This document shows positions 48,086-60,700 of a DNA stretch of 64,000 nt, piece by piece. Every line of letters begins with the position of its first letter. Position 1 is the first letter of the stretch. Where the stretch lies: contig NC_081415.1 in the NCBI RefSeq assembly GCF_030272615.1, forward strand, positions 262,496,925 to 262,560,924, written 5' to 3'. The position numbers and the translations under genes are program-made. The notes beneath the pieces are model-generated. The model did not search any database. It saw nothing but the letters and a program-made list of their open reading frames with translations, and was not told the DNA's origin. This DNA is from Cryptomeria japonica (taxonomy: Eukaryota > Streptophyta > Pinopsida > Cupressales > Cupressaceae).

Positions 48086-49113
48086 ATGTATAAGAGGGAT
48101 GCACTGAAGCTGAACAAGTCAAGTTTCTATACATGGCAGAAAAGGATGAAGCTGCATCTATCAGGAGTTGGAGAATATGCTGTATACTATTTGGAGAACG
48201 ATTTTGTTACACTGAGCACCTATCCATTGACAATGGAAGAGATAAAGGCAAAGCAAGAACATATTCAAGCAATGATTGAAGTAACATCTGCATTGACCGA
48301 CTCAGAGTTTAATGATCTAGAAGGCTGCAATGATGCAAAGGCAATGTGGGATAAGCTCATATCTGTGTATGGAGGAGATGAACATGTTCAAAGAGAAAAA
48401 GTAGATAGTCTAAGAGGACAACTTGAATCCATGAGGATGAATGAAGGTGAGAACATAACTCAGTACAGTACAAGACTAAAGGAGATTGTCAATCAAATCA
48501 AAGGAGCAGGTGGAACTATTGAAGAAAAGGATATAACAAGTAAGTTGTTAAGAACCCTTCTACCAGCTTATGCAATCTGAGTCTCTGCAATCAATGAATT
48601 AAGGTCTATACGTAATATGCCAGTTTCTTTACATGCTACTATTGGTAAGCTACATGCATTTGAGTTAAGTAACTTTGATAATAGTGGATCTTCAGTAAAT
48701 AAAGTTGAATCTGCATTTAGTTCTTTTCATCTTGATGAATCTAATGATTACAATGAAAGAAAGTATAAGTACTCTGAAGGAGATCACAGTGGAGCAAGTG
48801 AAAGATTTCGTAAGAACATGGAAGAAGTACACAAACTGTATAAGGAAATCAGAAAGCAGGAAGAGTTTGAAGCACTATTAGCCAAGAGGTTACCAAGAGG
48901 AAAAGGTAAGTATAAAGGAAAACTACCTTTGAAATGTTTCAATTGTGATAAAATAGGACATATGGCTTCTAACTATCCTGACAAAGATTCTACTAAAAAG
49001 AGAGATTACCGAGATGACAGACAGAAAGACAATCATTACAGAGGACACCGAGACTTCAAAAGAAGAGATAAAAATACATGTTTAATAGTTGATGAGGAAT
49101 CTAACGATGATAA
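48086..49113 (+). pseudogene. Element D copia gag
   Basis: ATG 48086 starts MYKRDALKLNKSSFYTWQKR. The UBN2-type gag core follows (WDKLISVYGGDEHVQREKVD, LRGQLESMRMNEGENITQY), then TGA at 48578 where Arg is expected, a Lys-rich region and one knuckle CFNCDKIGHMASNYPD in which the last Cys is Tyr. The frame is cut after 49113 by element F and resumes after 57702. It packaged element RNA when intact. Confidence 0.85.
49109..49113. other. Target-site duplication of element F (left)
   Basis: gataa precedes the F 5' LTR and recurs at 57698-57702 after the 3' LTR. Confidence 0.92.
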
Positions 49114-50777
49114 TGTAGCGTCGTAAATTGTACGCACTTGCTAGGGTGGTACAATTTCACACCTAGTTTAGCACCCGCCTTGGCACATTTTGCATTTTGC
49201 ATTGCATTTCCCCTTTAGCACTTAATTAATTAAATTAATTAGGTCTAAGGTCCTATTTCATCATCCTTCACATCATAAAGTTGGGCCCTTTCGTTAAAGC
49301 GTGCCCTTTTCATTTTATTCCTCCAATACATCATTCAATCAAAAACCCTAATTAAGTCCTATTTTGAGCTTGGGGGCTTGGTTTCGGGGGTCAAAACATC
49401 TCGAAATCACCTGTAACTTTGGGATTCTCTCTAAAATCATCATATCTGATGGCCTTGAAAATTTGGTGAAAAGTTGTCGGGACCATGGCGCCTGGAGTGC
49501 ACATGGTCCCGGACATTTTTCCCAAAATTTTAGGAGCGCAATCCAATCATAAAATAAAGCTTAACCCCAAGAAATTGGCGGGAGATTCAATCTCTAGGTT
49601 GGCCAAAAGATGAAATTATGACCTAGGGTTTCATATATAAGAGCTCTCTTTCTTCATTTGAAAGGATCCGAATTTTGGGCTTTAAGGAACCTCATATGCA
49701 GCGAAAGAGCAGATCTTTGAAGACTTCAACAACATTCAACATCCTTCTATCAAGCATTTATCAATTTCATTCATCCATTTAGGGCTTGGAAGACATTGAA
49801 GAACAATAGGAGATTACCGACTGAAGATTGGCTTGTACCTCTCCCTTGAGGGTTGGGTATGATTTCATGTTGTTTTCATGTCTTTGCACAAGCTTAAATA
49901 TATCCTTTATTCATGCTTTAGATCACTTTGCATCTTAATTTAGAGCATTTACATCATCATTTACAAGCAATTAGGGTTTACTTTCTAGGTTGCTCTAGTT
50001 TGCTTTCTTGCATTTTAGGACCTTGCACACACACTAGGTTTGCACACACAATACATTTTAGAATACAACTTGGCTATTCGTGGAGGTGGAAATCACCAAA
50101 GTGGGGGTTTGACTAAGGCAAAACCCTATATAGCCGCCCACACACCTTTTCAGATATAAGTGCAGGTTTCGAGACTCGAACGACGCCGCAGGTTACAGAT
50201 CCGGAAAAAATCAGGTCGAGACAGCACCCCACATCAAATTGCAGAGCAAAAGACCTGGACAGGGGCGTGGGGCACCCTGGTCCTACCAGGACAGGGGCAC
50301 TGGGCACCCTGGTCCCTGGGATAGGGGCGCTGGGCGCCCTGGTCCTTCTGACAGATAGCATTTCCGACAGTTTTCCAGAGTGCAAAACAGCAGTTTCCGG
50401 AGCAGTTTCAGGGGCAGAATCAGGACAGTGGCGCCTGCGCCCCCATCCCGAACATTTTCACTCAAATTTTAACACCAGGTATGCATTTACATTCTTTCCT
50501 TGTCCTTGTGTTTACAACTTTTCATTGTTTAAGTTCAATTCTGCAATCTTGTTATTAGTTCATACTTGCACTTTGGGGTTAGGGATTGAACTTGCATCAT
50601 TTTGTCTTTCAATTACAACAAAGGAATAGAAATCCTAATAGGTAGCCCGTGTCTCTCTCTTTCACGAAAAGAAGTAGCCAATTGTGTGATACCTCTAGGC
50701 TCTTTCGTATTCCACAAATGTGTGATTGAAAGTGAGATTAGGGCATGTTTGCTTAGTGTCACTTTTTCCCCCGCACA
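49114..50777 (+). repeat. Element F 5' LTR (1664 bp)
   Basis: It starts TGTAGCGTCGTAAATTG and ends TCCCCCGCACA. It carries a TATA-like box at 49634-49641 and three tandem GC-rich modules (aggggc-gggc-ccctggtcc) at about 50260-50345. Open frames inside the LTR recur in both copies and are not genes. Confidence 0.93.
49634..49641 (+). promoter_or_regulatory. TATA-like box in element F LTR
   Basis: tatataag follows agggtttca and is conserved in the 3' LTR near 56555. It is the likely core promoter. Confidence 0.5.
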
Positions 50778-50779
50778 TT

Positions 50780-50798
50780 TTGGTGAACCCGACGTGAA
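50780..50798 (+). other. Element F primer-binding site
   Basis: tggtgaacccgacgtgaac follows the LTR by two bases. Its complement resembles, from memory, the 3' end of plant tRNA-Trp. It differs from the element A site at one base. Confidence 0.6.
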
Positions 50799-51098
50799 CT
50801 CCAATCTTCTCTAATTCTAATTTATGTTTTCAAATTTGAGTGTTTATGCTATTTACAAGTTTTAATTTCTTGCAAGATTCAAAAAAAATAAAAATTTAGA
50901 GGAAATTTTTGCTAAAACCCTAAAGTTGAACTTGTGGATAGCTTAATTGGGATCAATAATTTCAAATCTGATTTAGGAACTCATTTGAATCATAAATTTC
51001 ATTTTCTAAATCTACATTCTAAGTGCTTGCATTTGTTAAAATTAAACATTTCCTTCTATTTTGCATGTGTTATCATTTGAAGGAGGAAAATTGTTGTC

Positions 51099-54000
51099 AT
51101 GATGCATTCATTTCATAGATGTGATAGTGGGTTAGCTTCCCTTGTTTCAATTTTTCCTCCTCCTAAAGAACCTCCCCCCATCTATAACAACATTTTAGTG
51201 CCTAAAAGAGTTGCTACCAATCCCTTTGAGACTCTCCTATTCTCTAAGGATGAAGACTTTAAGAGTGATCTTGACAATTCTCCTAAAATGCGCCCTTCCT
51301 ATTTAGCTATCCTAGAGGAAGAGAATGATATAATAAACACATTTCTTAATGTTACTTCACCTTCCCTATAGGATTCCTCTCTAAGTGAAAAGGTATTGAT
51401 GGACATTGACTCATTTTCTCCTAAAGTTGGTCCTTCCAATGGGGGCATGTTAGTGCAACAAGAGGTTATGAACACTTCTTCCAAAGATCTCCTTCCTAAG
51501 CATGAATCTTTGGAGAAATATGTTCATGTTCCTCCTAAAAAACAATCCCTTCATGAGGATCCTTTTGTGCAAAAAGATGACATTATCCCTACATTTCCTA
51601 GTGATGGCATTTCCTTTTCCAACAAAATTCCCACTACAGATGATATATTAATGATAAATGCTTACCCTTCTCCTAAAGTTTGTCTTACCCATAAGCATCC
51701 GTTAGAGAAAGAAGATGAAATAATAAGAAATTTCCTTAATTCTCTCTCCCATAAAGATCATATTGAACATATTGATGCTCTCCCTCCTAAGGATGAGGAA
51801 TTAATAAACAATGTTATCTCCTCTCCCAAAATTGACAATACTTCAAACATTCCTTTCAACCACTTCACTATTTGGGATGAACCATTAGAAGAAGGTGTAG
51901 ATTATTCTCTCTCCCTTGATAATTTATCACCTTCCTTGAATCTCAATTATTCTCCCTCTAAAAATAAAGCATCTCCCTCTCCTCAACTTGGTTCTACTCA
52001 TAAGGAAACCCTAGTTCAAAGCAAGATGGTTAACATGTCTTTCAAAGATCTCCCTCTCAAAAGCGAGACTTTAGAAAGTAATGTTGATCCTTCTCCTAGA
52101 GAGTTTATTCCCCATGTAGATCCTTTGATGATAGAGGATGATATGACCTTTCCTAGTATTACTCTTCCTACTAGAACATCAATGCTTACCCCTTGTCTCT
52201 CTCCTAAAATTGATTTAATTTGTGATAAGATTTTAGTGCAAGAGAAGACTATCAATAATTCTTCCAACACTTTTGTTCATTCCTCTAAACCATCCTCAAT
52301 CAATTTGATACATGTGAATGAAACACCTAACAAACCTCTTTTCACTATCCAAGGTGCTTGTCCTTCTCAAAATTCTCAACCTTTAAATAAGCCTATCTTA
52401 GTGGTTCAAGGTGGTTATGCTAATGATTCTTTTTGCACTCCTAAGAAACCTATTATTACTATGCAAGGAGGTTACTCTACTAAGAGCCCTTATGAGTATG
52501 CTAAGCAATTAACTAGAGAGAGTTATCATGCGGTTGCCCATACTTATCACACCAGAAATAATAGGCAACCTAATCCTCCTCCAGTTATCCCAACTTCACT
52601 TCCTCCTTCTCAACCTATTCTTCCTCAATCTCCTCATATTTCACAAGTTATGGGTAAGGAATATGATCTCATAGAACAACTTAAAGCTACCCCTGCTAAG
52701 ATATCCCTTTGGGATTTGATTCAAACTTCTTCTGCTCATCATGGAATGTTACAAGATGCCTTGAAAGATTTAAATGTTCCTCCACCGAATACATCTAGTA
52801 ATATAGTGTCTTTGGTTAACTCTGTGATGAATCCTAAAGCTCAAATTGTGTTTACTCAAGATGAGTTGCCTACTAGTGAAATTCAACAACAATATGATCC
52901 CTTGATGATTGTGGTTATCATGAAAGACACTACTATAAGACGAACACTAGTAGATAATGGCTCTAGCCTTAATGTGTGTAGCATTAATCTATTGCATAAG
53001 ATGAATGTGGATACATCCCTTATTGAGCCTGACTCTCATCCCATTCGAGGCTTTGATAATGTGGCTAAGTCTTCATTAAGTATTATCACCTTACCTATCA
53101 CAGTGGGACCTATTACTTTGCCTACTCCTATCCATGTTATGTCGGGAAATCTAACATACAACTTGTTATTAGGGAGACCTTGGATTCACAGTATGCAAGC
53201 TGTCCCCTCTACATTGCATAGACAAGTTAAATTTATTTATAACAATAAGACATATACCTTGATAGGTGATACTAATCTTCAGGCTTGTTTGCAAACATCT
53301 AAGCCTTCCTCTTCTAGTGATGACTCTTTGAACAAGATACCTATGGATGAATCCTCACTCTCTGATGATCAAAATTCTTTGGATGAGTCTAAAGCTCCTG
53401 AAGAATATCCTTCTCGATTTGAATCTACACATGAAAAGGCTTTTGATCCTGAGAAGGTTCTCACATAAGATGATTGGGGATCTTTAGACTTTAACCCTAC
53501 TTTTGTAGGAGAATATAGAGTGCCTAAGATTGAGAAGGGAAAATCTAAGGAAGAAACTAAAAATCAATCAATCTCACCTGAGCTTATGAACAATAATTTT
53601 GTGGCTGCTTCTCAAACTTCTTCTCCTCACACCTCTAATTTTGAAGGATTTGATTCTTGGTCTTATGAAAAACCACCTTTTCTTTCTGAAATGGCTAACT
53701 GTTATGGTCATGGTTTTCAAATTTTGGCTAAGAGTGGCTATAGTGGAAATGGTTGTGGCACAAATGAACAAGGAATTAAAGTTCCTTTAGAACATAACAT
53801 GCATGAATATTCATTTGGACTTGGATATAATCTTTCTAAGCCCACCAAAGCATCTAAAAGACCATCTCTCAATGTGAATGCTATATTTAGTAGTGATGAT
53901 GATCTCACTTCAACTAGATTATCTTCCACTTCTATCAACTCTCATTCCCCTCATAAAGAAATCTTGGCGATGAACAAATCTCTTTATGAATCCCCTCAAA

Positions 54001-54221
54001 TTTCTAAATCCACTTATGAATATTTATCTCCTATTCATCATAAAGTCCTTTCCTCTAGGGATAAGGCTCTAATAAATTACACTCATCCCTCTTCTAAGAT
54101 TTCTTGTGACTTTTCTTCTTCAATTTTTATCATTTTATACATGTTTTTGATCTCACTTATAGTTGAGCATTTAGCATGTCATATTCAAATACCTCATTCA
54201 ATCTATCATGTCTTTAAATAA
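51099..54221 (+). pseudogene. Element F polyprotein: retropepsin and G-patch domains
   Basis: One frame of ~1040 codons has only two stops, TAG 51369 and TAA 53466, both in place of Gln codons. The first ~430 residues are Ser/Pro/Lys-rich with loosely repeated modules (SSKDLLPKHESLE / SFKDLPLKSETLE; IQGA, VQGGY, MQGGY). A retropepsin-like domain lies near 52890-53290 (active-site motif LVDNGSSLNV; later LLLGRPWIHSM). A G-patch-like segment lies near 53690-53835 (GFQILAKSGYSGNGCGTNEQ, then FGLGYN). The C-terminus has a hydrophobic stretch (SSSIFIILYMFLISLIV). I see neither a gag capsid domain nor RT. Betaretroviral proteases are also followed by a G-patch, which is why the pairing is notable. 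Confidence 0.75.
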
Positions 54222-54228
54222 CATTAAT

Positions 54229-54344
54229 GGCTATTATGTTGCTCATCATTATGTGACATTGGTAGCTCATTTACAGGGGGCTCATTGTCATTCATGATGG
54301 TACAATTTCAAGTGCAATCATATTTTTGAAGCAACATAATAGCC
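54229..54344. repeat. 15-bp inverted repeat spaced by 86 bp
   Basis: ggctattatgttgct at 54229-54243 is the exact reverse complement of agcaacataatagcc at 54330-54344, just after the F stop codon. Confidence 0.75.
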
Positions 54345-54360
54345 TAATTTTCTATGTTAT

Positions 54361-54384
54361 CTCTTGTCCCTATGGGGACAAGAG
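54361..54384 (+). other. Perfect 10-bp hairpin after element F ORF
   Basis: ctcttgtccc, loop tatg, gggacaagag. It lies in the 3' noncoding region of F, ~140 bp after the stop codon. The role is unknown. Confidence 0.7.
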
Positions 54385-56016
54385 TGATTTCATACATCTC
54401 TTCTTTTTATGGTTAAAATTTCCCTTTGAGGTAATAGTGTGGAAATATTGATCATCTTTTCTTTAGAATCCTCTTTTCCTAGATGTGTATTCTCTTTCTT
54501 ATCCTACCCACTTCTTGTGAGGAGCATTTTACATACACTAATGTCTTGCTTGCATGAACTCATGTGAGTATGTAGTACATTTTGCTTATGTCTAAATCTC
54601 TCCCTAGAAGATTGTGTAAGTCTTTCTCATTGTCCTTATCCTTGGGAGGCAATGATCTTTCCTTATTTTTATCTAAGGATCCACTTTTTCCTATTTGGTG
54701 GATGGTGTGAACTTTATTACTTGATGTTATTCCTTGTATGCATTTGTTTTTGTTTGTTCAAGGATTCTCTCTTACAAGAGGTGTAAGTCCTTGACGACAA
54801 CCTCTTTTGCACTTGGTAAAATACATCCATAATGAATACACTCTCCCAATTGGGTTAAAAAGAGTGTCATCCTTCATTAAGAATCACTTTCACCTCGCAA
54901 AAGAAGGAAGTATTGCATTCTTATTCTCTTCTTTGTCTTATTATAGAAGATGTTATATTTGTCTAGGACAATTCCTCTCAGGGATAGGTGGCTTTTGTAC
55001 AAAGATCTCTTCTCCTCTAAGGATCTCCTTTACACATACTACAAGATATCCCTTCTCAACTATCTTATCCTTGCTTAAAGAGTGCAAAACTCTCTTGCTT
55101 GGATCTATGACATTGTTGCATTTTTGGCGTATCTTCTTTTGTGATGAAGGTAGGTATCCTTGTTCTACTTTACTTATGACATAAACATTACACCTTTTTG
55201 AGCAATGGATTATTCTCAGAACCAGAGCACAGACTCTTAGAGCGAGATGTCACGTTTTTTGTACTATACATATACAGGTTGTAGCATACTCGGGCATAGA
55301 CTCCTATGAGATGCTTCTAACCTCACTTACACACACATGCATGAGGTTGAGTGGAACTAGCGGCATAAGGCTAGACTTTCTCACTCTCCTCCCTTACATG
55401 GATCACCTAGACAGACTCTAGGGGCTGGTTTTCCATGTCCTTTTTCCCATGGATCACCTAGACAAAATCTAGGGGTGAGAAGTCCATGTTTTCTCTCTCA
55501 CTATTCTTCTCATGGATCACCAATGTGTGTATTCATGCTTTTTTTTCCTTTCTTTTCTTCTCTTTGCATTTTGTTTCCATTTACATCCTTCATCTTGTGT
55601 TAGAGAACTCCCAAATCCTCACACTCTTTGTTGTGTTGGAATTGAGATTTAGTCCTCTTTCTTATCAAATGATTCTCCATTAGTTTTTGATCTCATATCA
55701 AATCTTCTTGTGAGCATTTGTCATCAATATTCTTTAACAATTCGAAGTGGTAAACATGATACCCTGTTTCAACTCACTAAAATTAGCAAGCCGAAACAGG
55801 GGGGGCATATAGCTACCCTCAAATTTTCATCACCTTCCTTAGTAAGCATTAGGTGATTTTGTGATCTAACGTGTGTTTTGTAGGGTGCGGTTCCTAACTG
55901 TGTACTGCAGATACCGCTGGGGGTTTCGTTCGACAAACTTATGGATATATCCTTTTTCAAATAATGTTTACTTTTTTGTACTTTAGCTTGCATATGCACG
56001 TAGTGTTCATATGACC
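54385..56016 (+). other. Element F 3' noncoding region
   Basis: About 1.6 kb lies between ORF and polypurine tract. It includes direct repeats of catggatcacctagaca near 55396 and 55449 with a partial third near 55511. Short open frames look accidental. Confidence 0.55.
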
Positions 56017-56034
56017 GCTAAAGTGGGGGCTAAA
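56017..56034 (+). other. Element F polypurine tract
   Basis: gctaaagtgggggctaaa is identical to the 18 bases before the element A 3' LTR. Confidence 0.85.
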
Positions 56035-57697
56035 TGTAGCGTCATAAATTGTACGCACTTGCTAGGGTGGTACAATTTCACACCTAGTTTAGCACCCACC
56101 TTGGCGCATTTTGCATTTTGCATTGCATTTCCCCTTTAGCACTTAATTAATTAAATTAATTAGGTCTAAGGTCCTATTTCATCATCCTTCACATCATAAA
56201 GTCGGGCCCTTTCGTTAAAGCGTGCCCTTTTCATTTTATTCCTCCAATACATCATTCAATCAAAAACCCTAATTAAGTCCTATTTTGAGCTTGGGGGCTT
56301 GGTTTCGGGGGTCAAAACATCTCGAAATCACCTGTAACTTCGGGATTCTCTCTAAAATCATCATATCTGATGGCCTTGAAAATTTGGTGAAAAGTTGTCG
56401 GGACCATGGCGCCTGGAGTGCACATGGTCCCAGACATTTTTCCCAAAATTTTAGGAGGGCAATCCAATCATAAAATAAAGCTTAACCCCAAGAAATTGGC
56501 GGGAGATTCAATCTCTAGGTCGGCCAAAAGATGAAATTACGACCTAGGGTTTCATATATAAGAGCTCTCTTTCTTCATTTGAAAGGATCCGAATTTTGGG
56601 CTTTGAGGAACCTCATATGCAGCGAAAGAGAAGATCTTTGAAGACTTCAACAACATTCAACATCCTTCTATCAAGCATTTATCAATTTCATTCATCCATT
56701 TAGGGCTTGGAAGACATTGAAGAACAATAGGAGATTACCGACTGAAGATTGGCTTGTACCTCTCCCTTGAGGGTTGGGTATGATTTCATGTTGTTTTCAT
56801 GTCTTTGCACAAGCTTAAATATATCCTTTATTCATGCTTTAGATCACTTTGCATCTTGATTTAGAGCATTTACATCATCATTTACAAGCAATTAGGGTTT
56901 ACTTTCTAGGCTGCTCTAGTTTGCTTTCTTGCATTTTAGGACCTTGCACACACACTAGGTCTCCACACACAATACATTTTACAATACAACTTGGCTATTC
57001 GTGGAGGTGGAAATCACCAAAGTGGGGGTTTGACTAAGGCAAAACCCTATATAGCCGTCCACACACCTTTTCAGATATAAGTGCAGGTTTCGAGACTCGG
57101 ACGACACCGCAGGTTACAGATCCAGAAAAAGCAGGTCGAGACAGCACCCCACATCAAATTGTAGAGTAGAAGACCTAGACAGGGGCGTGGGGCACCCTGG
57201 TCCTGCCAGGACAGGGGCACTGGGTGCCTTGGTCCCTGGGACAGGGGCGCTGGGCGCCCTGGTCCTTCTGACAGACAGCATTTCCGACAGTTTTCCAGAG
57301 TGTAAAACAACAGTTTTCGGAGCAGTTTCAGGGGCAGAATCAGGACAGTGGAGCCCTTGCCCCCGTCCCGAACATTTTCACTCAGATTTTAACACCAAGT
57401 ATGCATTTACATTCTTTCCTTGTCCTTGTGTTTACAGCTTTTCATTGTTTAAGTTCAATTCTGAAATCTTGTTATTAGTTCATACTTGCACTTTGGGGTT
57501 AGGGATTGAACTTGCATCATTTTATCTTTCAATTACAACAAAGGAATAGAAATCCTAATAGGTAGTATGTGGCTCTCTCTTTCATGAAAAGAAGTAGCCA
57601 ATTGTGTGATACCTCTAGGCTCTTTCGTATTCCACAAATGTGTGATTGAAAGTGAGATTAGGACATGTTTGCTTAGTGTCACTTTTTCCCCCGCACA
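56035..57697 (+). repeat. Element F 3' LTR (1663 bp)
   Basis: It is near-identical to 49114-50777, including the three GC-rich modules at about 57180-57265. It ends CCCGCACA before gataa. Confidence 0.93.
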
Positions 57698-57702
57698 GAT
57701 AA

Positions 57703-60700
57703 ATCAGATGAAACTGATATAGAGGAAGTAGTTTATGTGGCTATCAAAGATGGATCAGATGAAGAAAGGTATGAAAAAAAGCCCTAATATCTCACATAAA
57801 TACTAATGATTCTTGGATCATAGATAGTGGATGCTCACATCATATGACAGGAGATAAACATAAGTTTGTTATATTAGAAGATTATGATGGAGGCTATGTT
57901 AGATTTGGTAATGATGCACCATGTCCAGTGAAAGTTAAAGGATCCATACCACTTCTTGACAATGCTAAATGTAATGATGTTTATTGGGTTGAAGCTTTGA
58001 AATACAATTTGTTGAGTGTAGCATAGCTAAACAACACAGGTTACCGAATAGAATTTCAGAAAGGAATTGTCAAAGTTCATGACAAGAATGGAAAGTTAGC
58101 TGCTACCAAGACACAAACAAAAGGTAACACATTTCACCTTGACTCAACTCGTAAGAAGTGTTTGTATGCAAAGATAGATGATACCTGGTTATGGCATAAA
58201 AGGTTTTGTCATGTAAATTTTGATAATCTGATCAAAATAAGTAAGAAGCACCGAGGAAGAGGTCTACCTAGTCTTGAAAAACCTGAGAATGCTATGTGCC
58301 GAGGATGCCAGATGGGTAAGATGACAAGATCAAGCTTTAGAAGTAAGTCTTACACTTCTAAGGGAATTTTAGATCTTGTGCACACTGATCTTTGTGGTCC
58401 TATGAAAGTTCAAAGTTATTATGGTGATAAATATTTCATATTATTTGTGGATGACTATTCAAGGATGATGTCGGTAATGTTTTTAAAAGATAAATCAGAA
58501 GCTTTTCAAATGTTTAAATGGTATAAGGCAAGAGTTGAAAATGAAACATGAAGACAACTGAAATGTCTTAGATTAGATAGAGGAGGAGAGTTCACATCTG
58601 ATGAATTCAACTTATTCTGCAATGATCATGGTATTAAAAGACAAGTCTCTGCACCGAGAACTCCACAACAAAATGGAATAGCTAAGAGAAGAAATAGATC
58701 TATTGTGGATTGTGTTAGAACACTAATGATCGAAAAGAAGGTGCCACAAACATTTTGGAGAGAAGCAATAAGCACATCAGTTTACACCTTGAACCGAGTA
58801 CAATTGAAGAAAGGTACTTTGAAGACACCATATGAAATCTGGTATGATAAGAAATCTAATGTAAGTTATTTTAAAATCTTTGTAAGTAGATGCTATGTTC
58901 ACAAAGATGATAGAAATGACAAGTTTGACCAGAAAAGTGAAGAAGGAACATTTGTAGGTTATTCTTCTAGAAGCAAAGCATTTAAATGTCTGATCAAATC
59001 ATCTAACAAAATAGTAGAAAGTGCAAATGTGAAAATTGATGAATTTGCAGAAAGAAATGATGAAGGAAATTCCAAGGAACTAGAAGACTATGATGAATTT
59101 GTCTATGTTCAACCGACAAGTCTTACCGAGAAGACTGTTGAAGAAGAAGAAAATATCCAGTTACCAAGTGATGAAGAAGATCATATAGAGCCTACGGAGC
59201 CTATATTAGCCAAGTATGTCAGAAGACATCATGCACCCAGTCAGATTATAGGAGATAAGGATGATCCAGTGATGACAAGGAACAAACTAAGACATAACAC
59301 ATGTTTGATATCTGAATTTGAACCGAGAATAGTGAAAGAGGCATTTAACAGTGAAGATTGGATAAATGCTATGATAGAAGAGATTGATCAAATCAAGAAG
59401 AATGACACATGAACACTAATCCCAAGACCAAAGGACAAAAATGTAATTGTTACAAAGTGGATTTTCAGAAACAAGCTAAATGAAAAGGGAGAGGTCATTC
59501 GAAACAAAGCAAGACTAGTTTGCAAAGGTTATGCTCAAGAAGAAGGAATTGATTATGGTGAAACTTTTGCACCTGTTGCTAGACTTGAAGGAGTAAGAAC
59601 AATGTTGGCATATGCTTCTTTCAAAAACTTCAAGGTATATCAAATGGATGTCAAATCTGCATTTCTAAATGGAATATTAGAAGAAGAAGTTTTTATTGAA
59701 CAACTTGAAGGATTTGTTGAAGACAAGAAAAAAGATCAGGTATGTAAATTGAACAAAGCTTTATATTGTTTGAAACAAGCACCTAGAGCATGGTATGAAA
59801 GATTGCACTCTTATTTGATTAAGAATGGTTTTATAAGGACAAGTGAGAACAACAATATGTACATGAAGAATGATGAAAATGGAATACTGATCTCAGCCAT
59901 ATTTGTTGATGATATTATATTTTGTGGAAATGACTCTCTATGTAAGAACTTTGGAAATGAAATGAGCAAAGAATTTGAGATGTAATTAATCGGTGAGATA
60001 AAGTATTTTATAGGTTTACAGATACTACAAATGAAAAATGAGATTTTCATTACTCAATCCAAGTACATAAAGGAAAGCTTGAAGAAATTTGGAATGGAGG
60101 ATTCAAAACCAGTAAGTACTTCTATGATTACCAACTCTAAATTATAAAAGAATGATGAATCTGCATCTGTTGATGAGACACTTTATCGATAAATGATTGG
60201 AAAACTACAATATGTTGTTCAAAGCAGACTAGACATAGCACATGAAGTAGGTATAGTTGCAAGATTCTCTGTAGATCCTAAGGAAACACACATGACAACA
60301 ATCAAAAAAAAATTTAGATACTTGAAAGGCACTGAGGATTATGGCTTTGTATATCAGAAAGGAAATGATTTTGATTTAAAAGTTTATACTAATGCTAATT
60401 GGGTAGGCAACATTGATGACAGAAAAAGCACAAGTGGAGGAGCTTTCTTTTTAGGAGAAATACTAGTGAGTTGGCTTAGCAAGAAACAAGGATGTGTTTC
60501 ACAATCAACAATAGAACCTGAATACATTGCTGCAGCATTGAATTGTACCAACATTGCATGGATCAAACAATTGTTGGAAGGTATAAATGAGAAAGTTACT
60601 GAGCCAGTAACTATATTCTGTGACAATACTAGTGCCATTAACATTTCAAAAAATCCTGTTATGCACTCTAAGACAAAGCACATCTCTATCAAATATCATT

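Larger units (their letters stand above)
49114..57697 (+). mobile_element. Element F: gypsy-like LTR element with protease and G-patch, no RT
   Basis: LTRs at 49114-50777 and 56035-57697 (TGTAGCGTC ... CCCGCACA) are flanked by gataa. The PBS is like that of element A and the polypurine tract is identical. The single long frame 51099-54221 encodes a repetitive N-terminal region, a retropepsin-like domain and a G-patch-like domain. No RT, RNase H or integrase is visible. By eye the LTRs differ at roughly 40-50 of 1660 positions. It is the innermost and youngest layer of the F-in-D-in-E nest. Confidence 0.9.

Noticed and set aside
49364-50629. Open frames inside the F LTRs, repeated at 56285-57549
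   Set aside because: They lie in LTR sequence with promoter and GC-rich modules, and differ between copies without sign of coding constraint.
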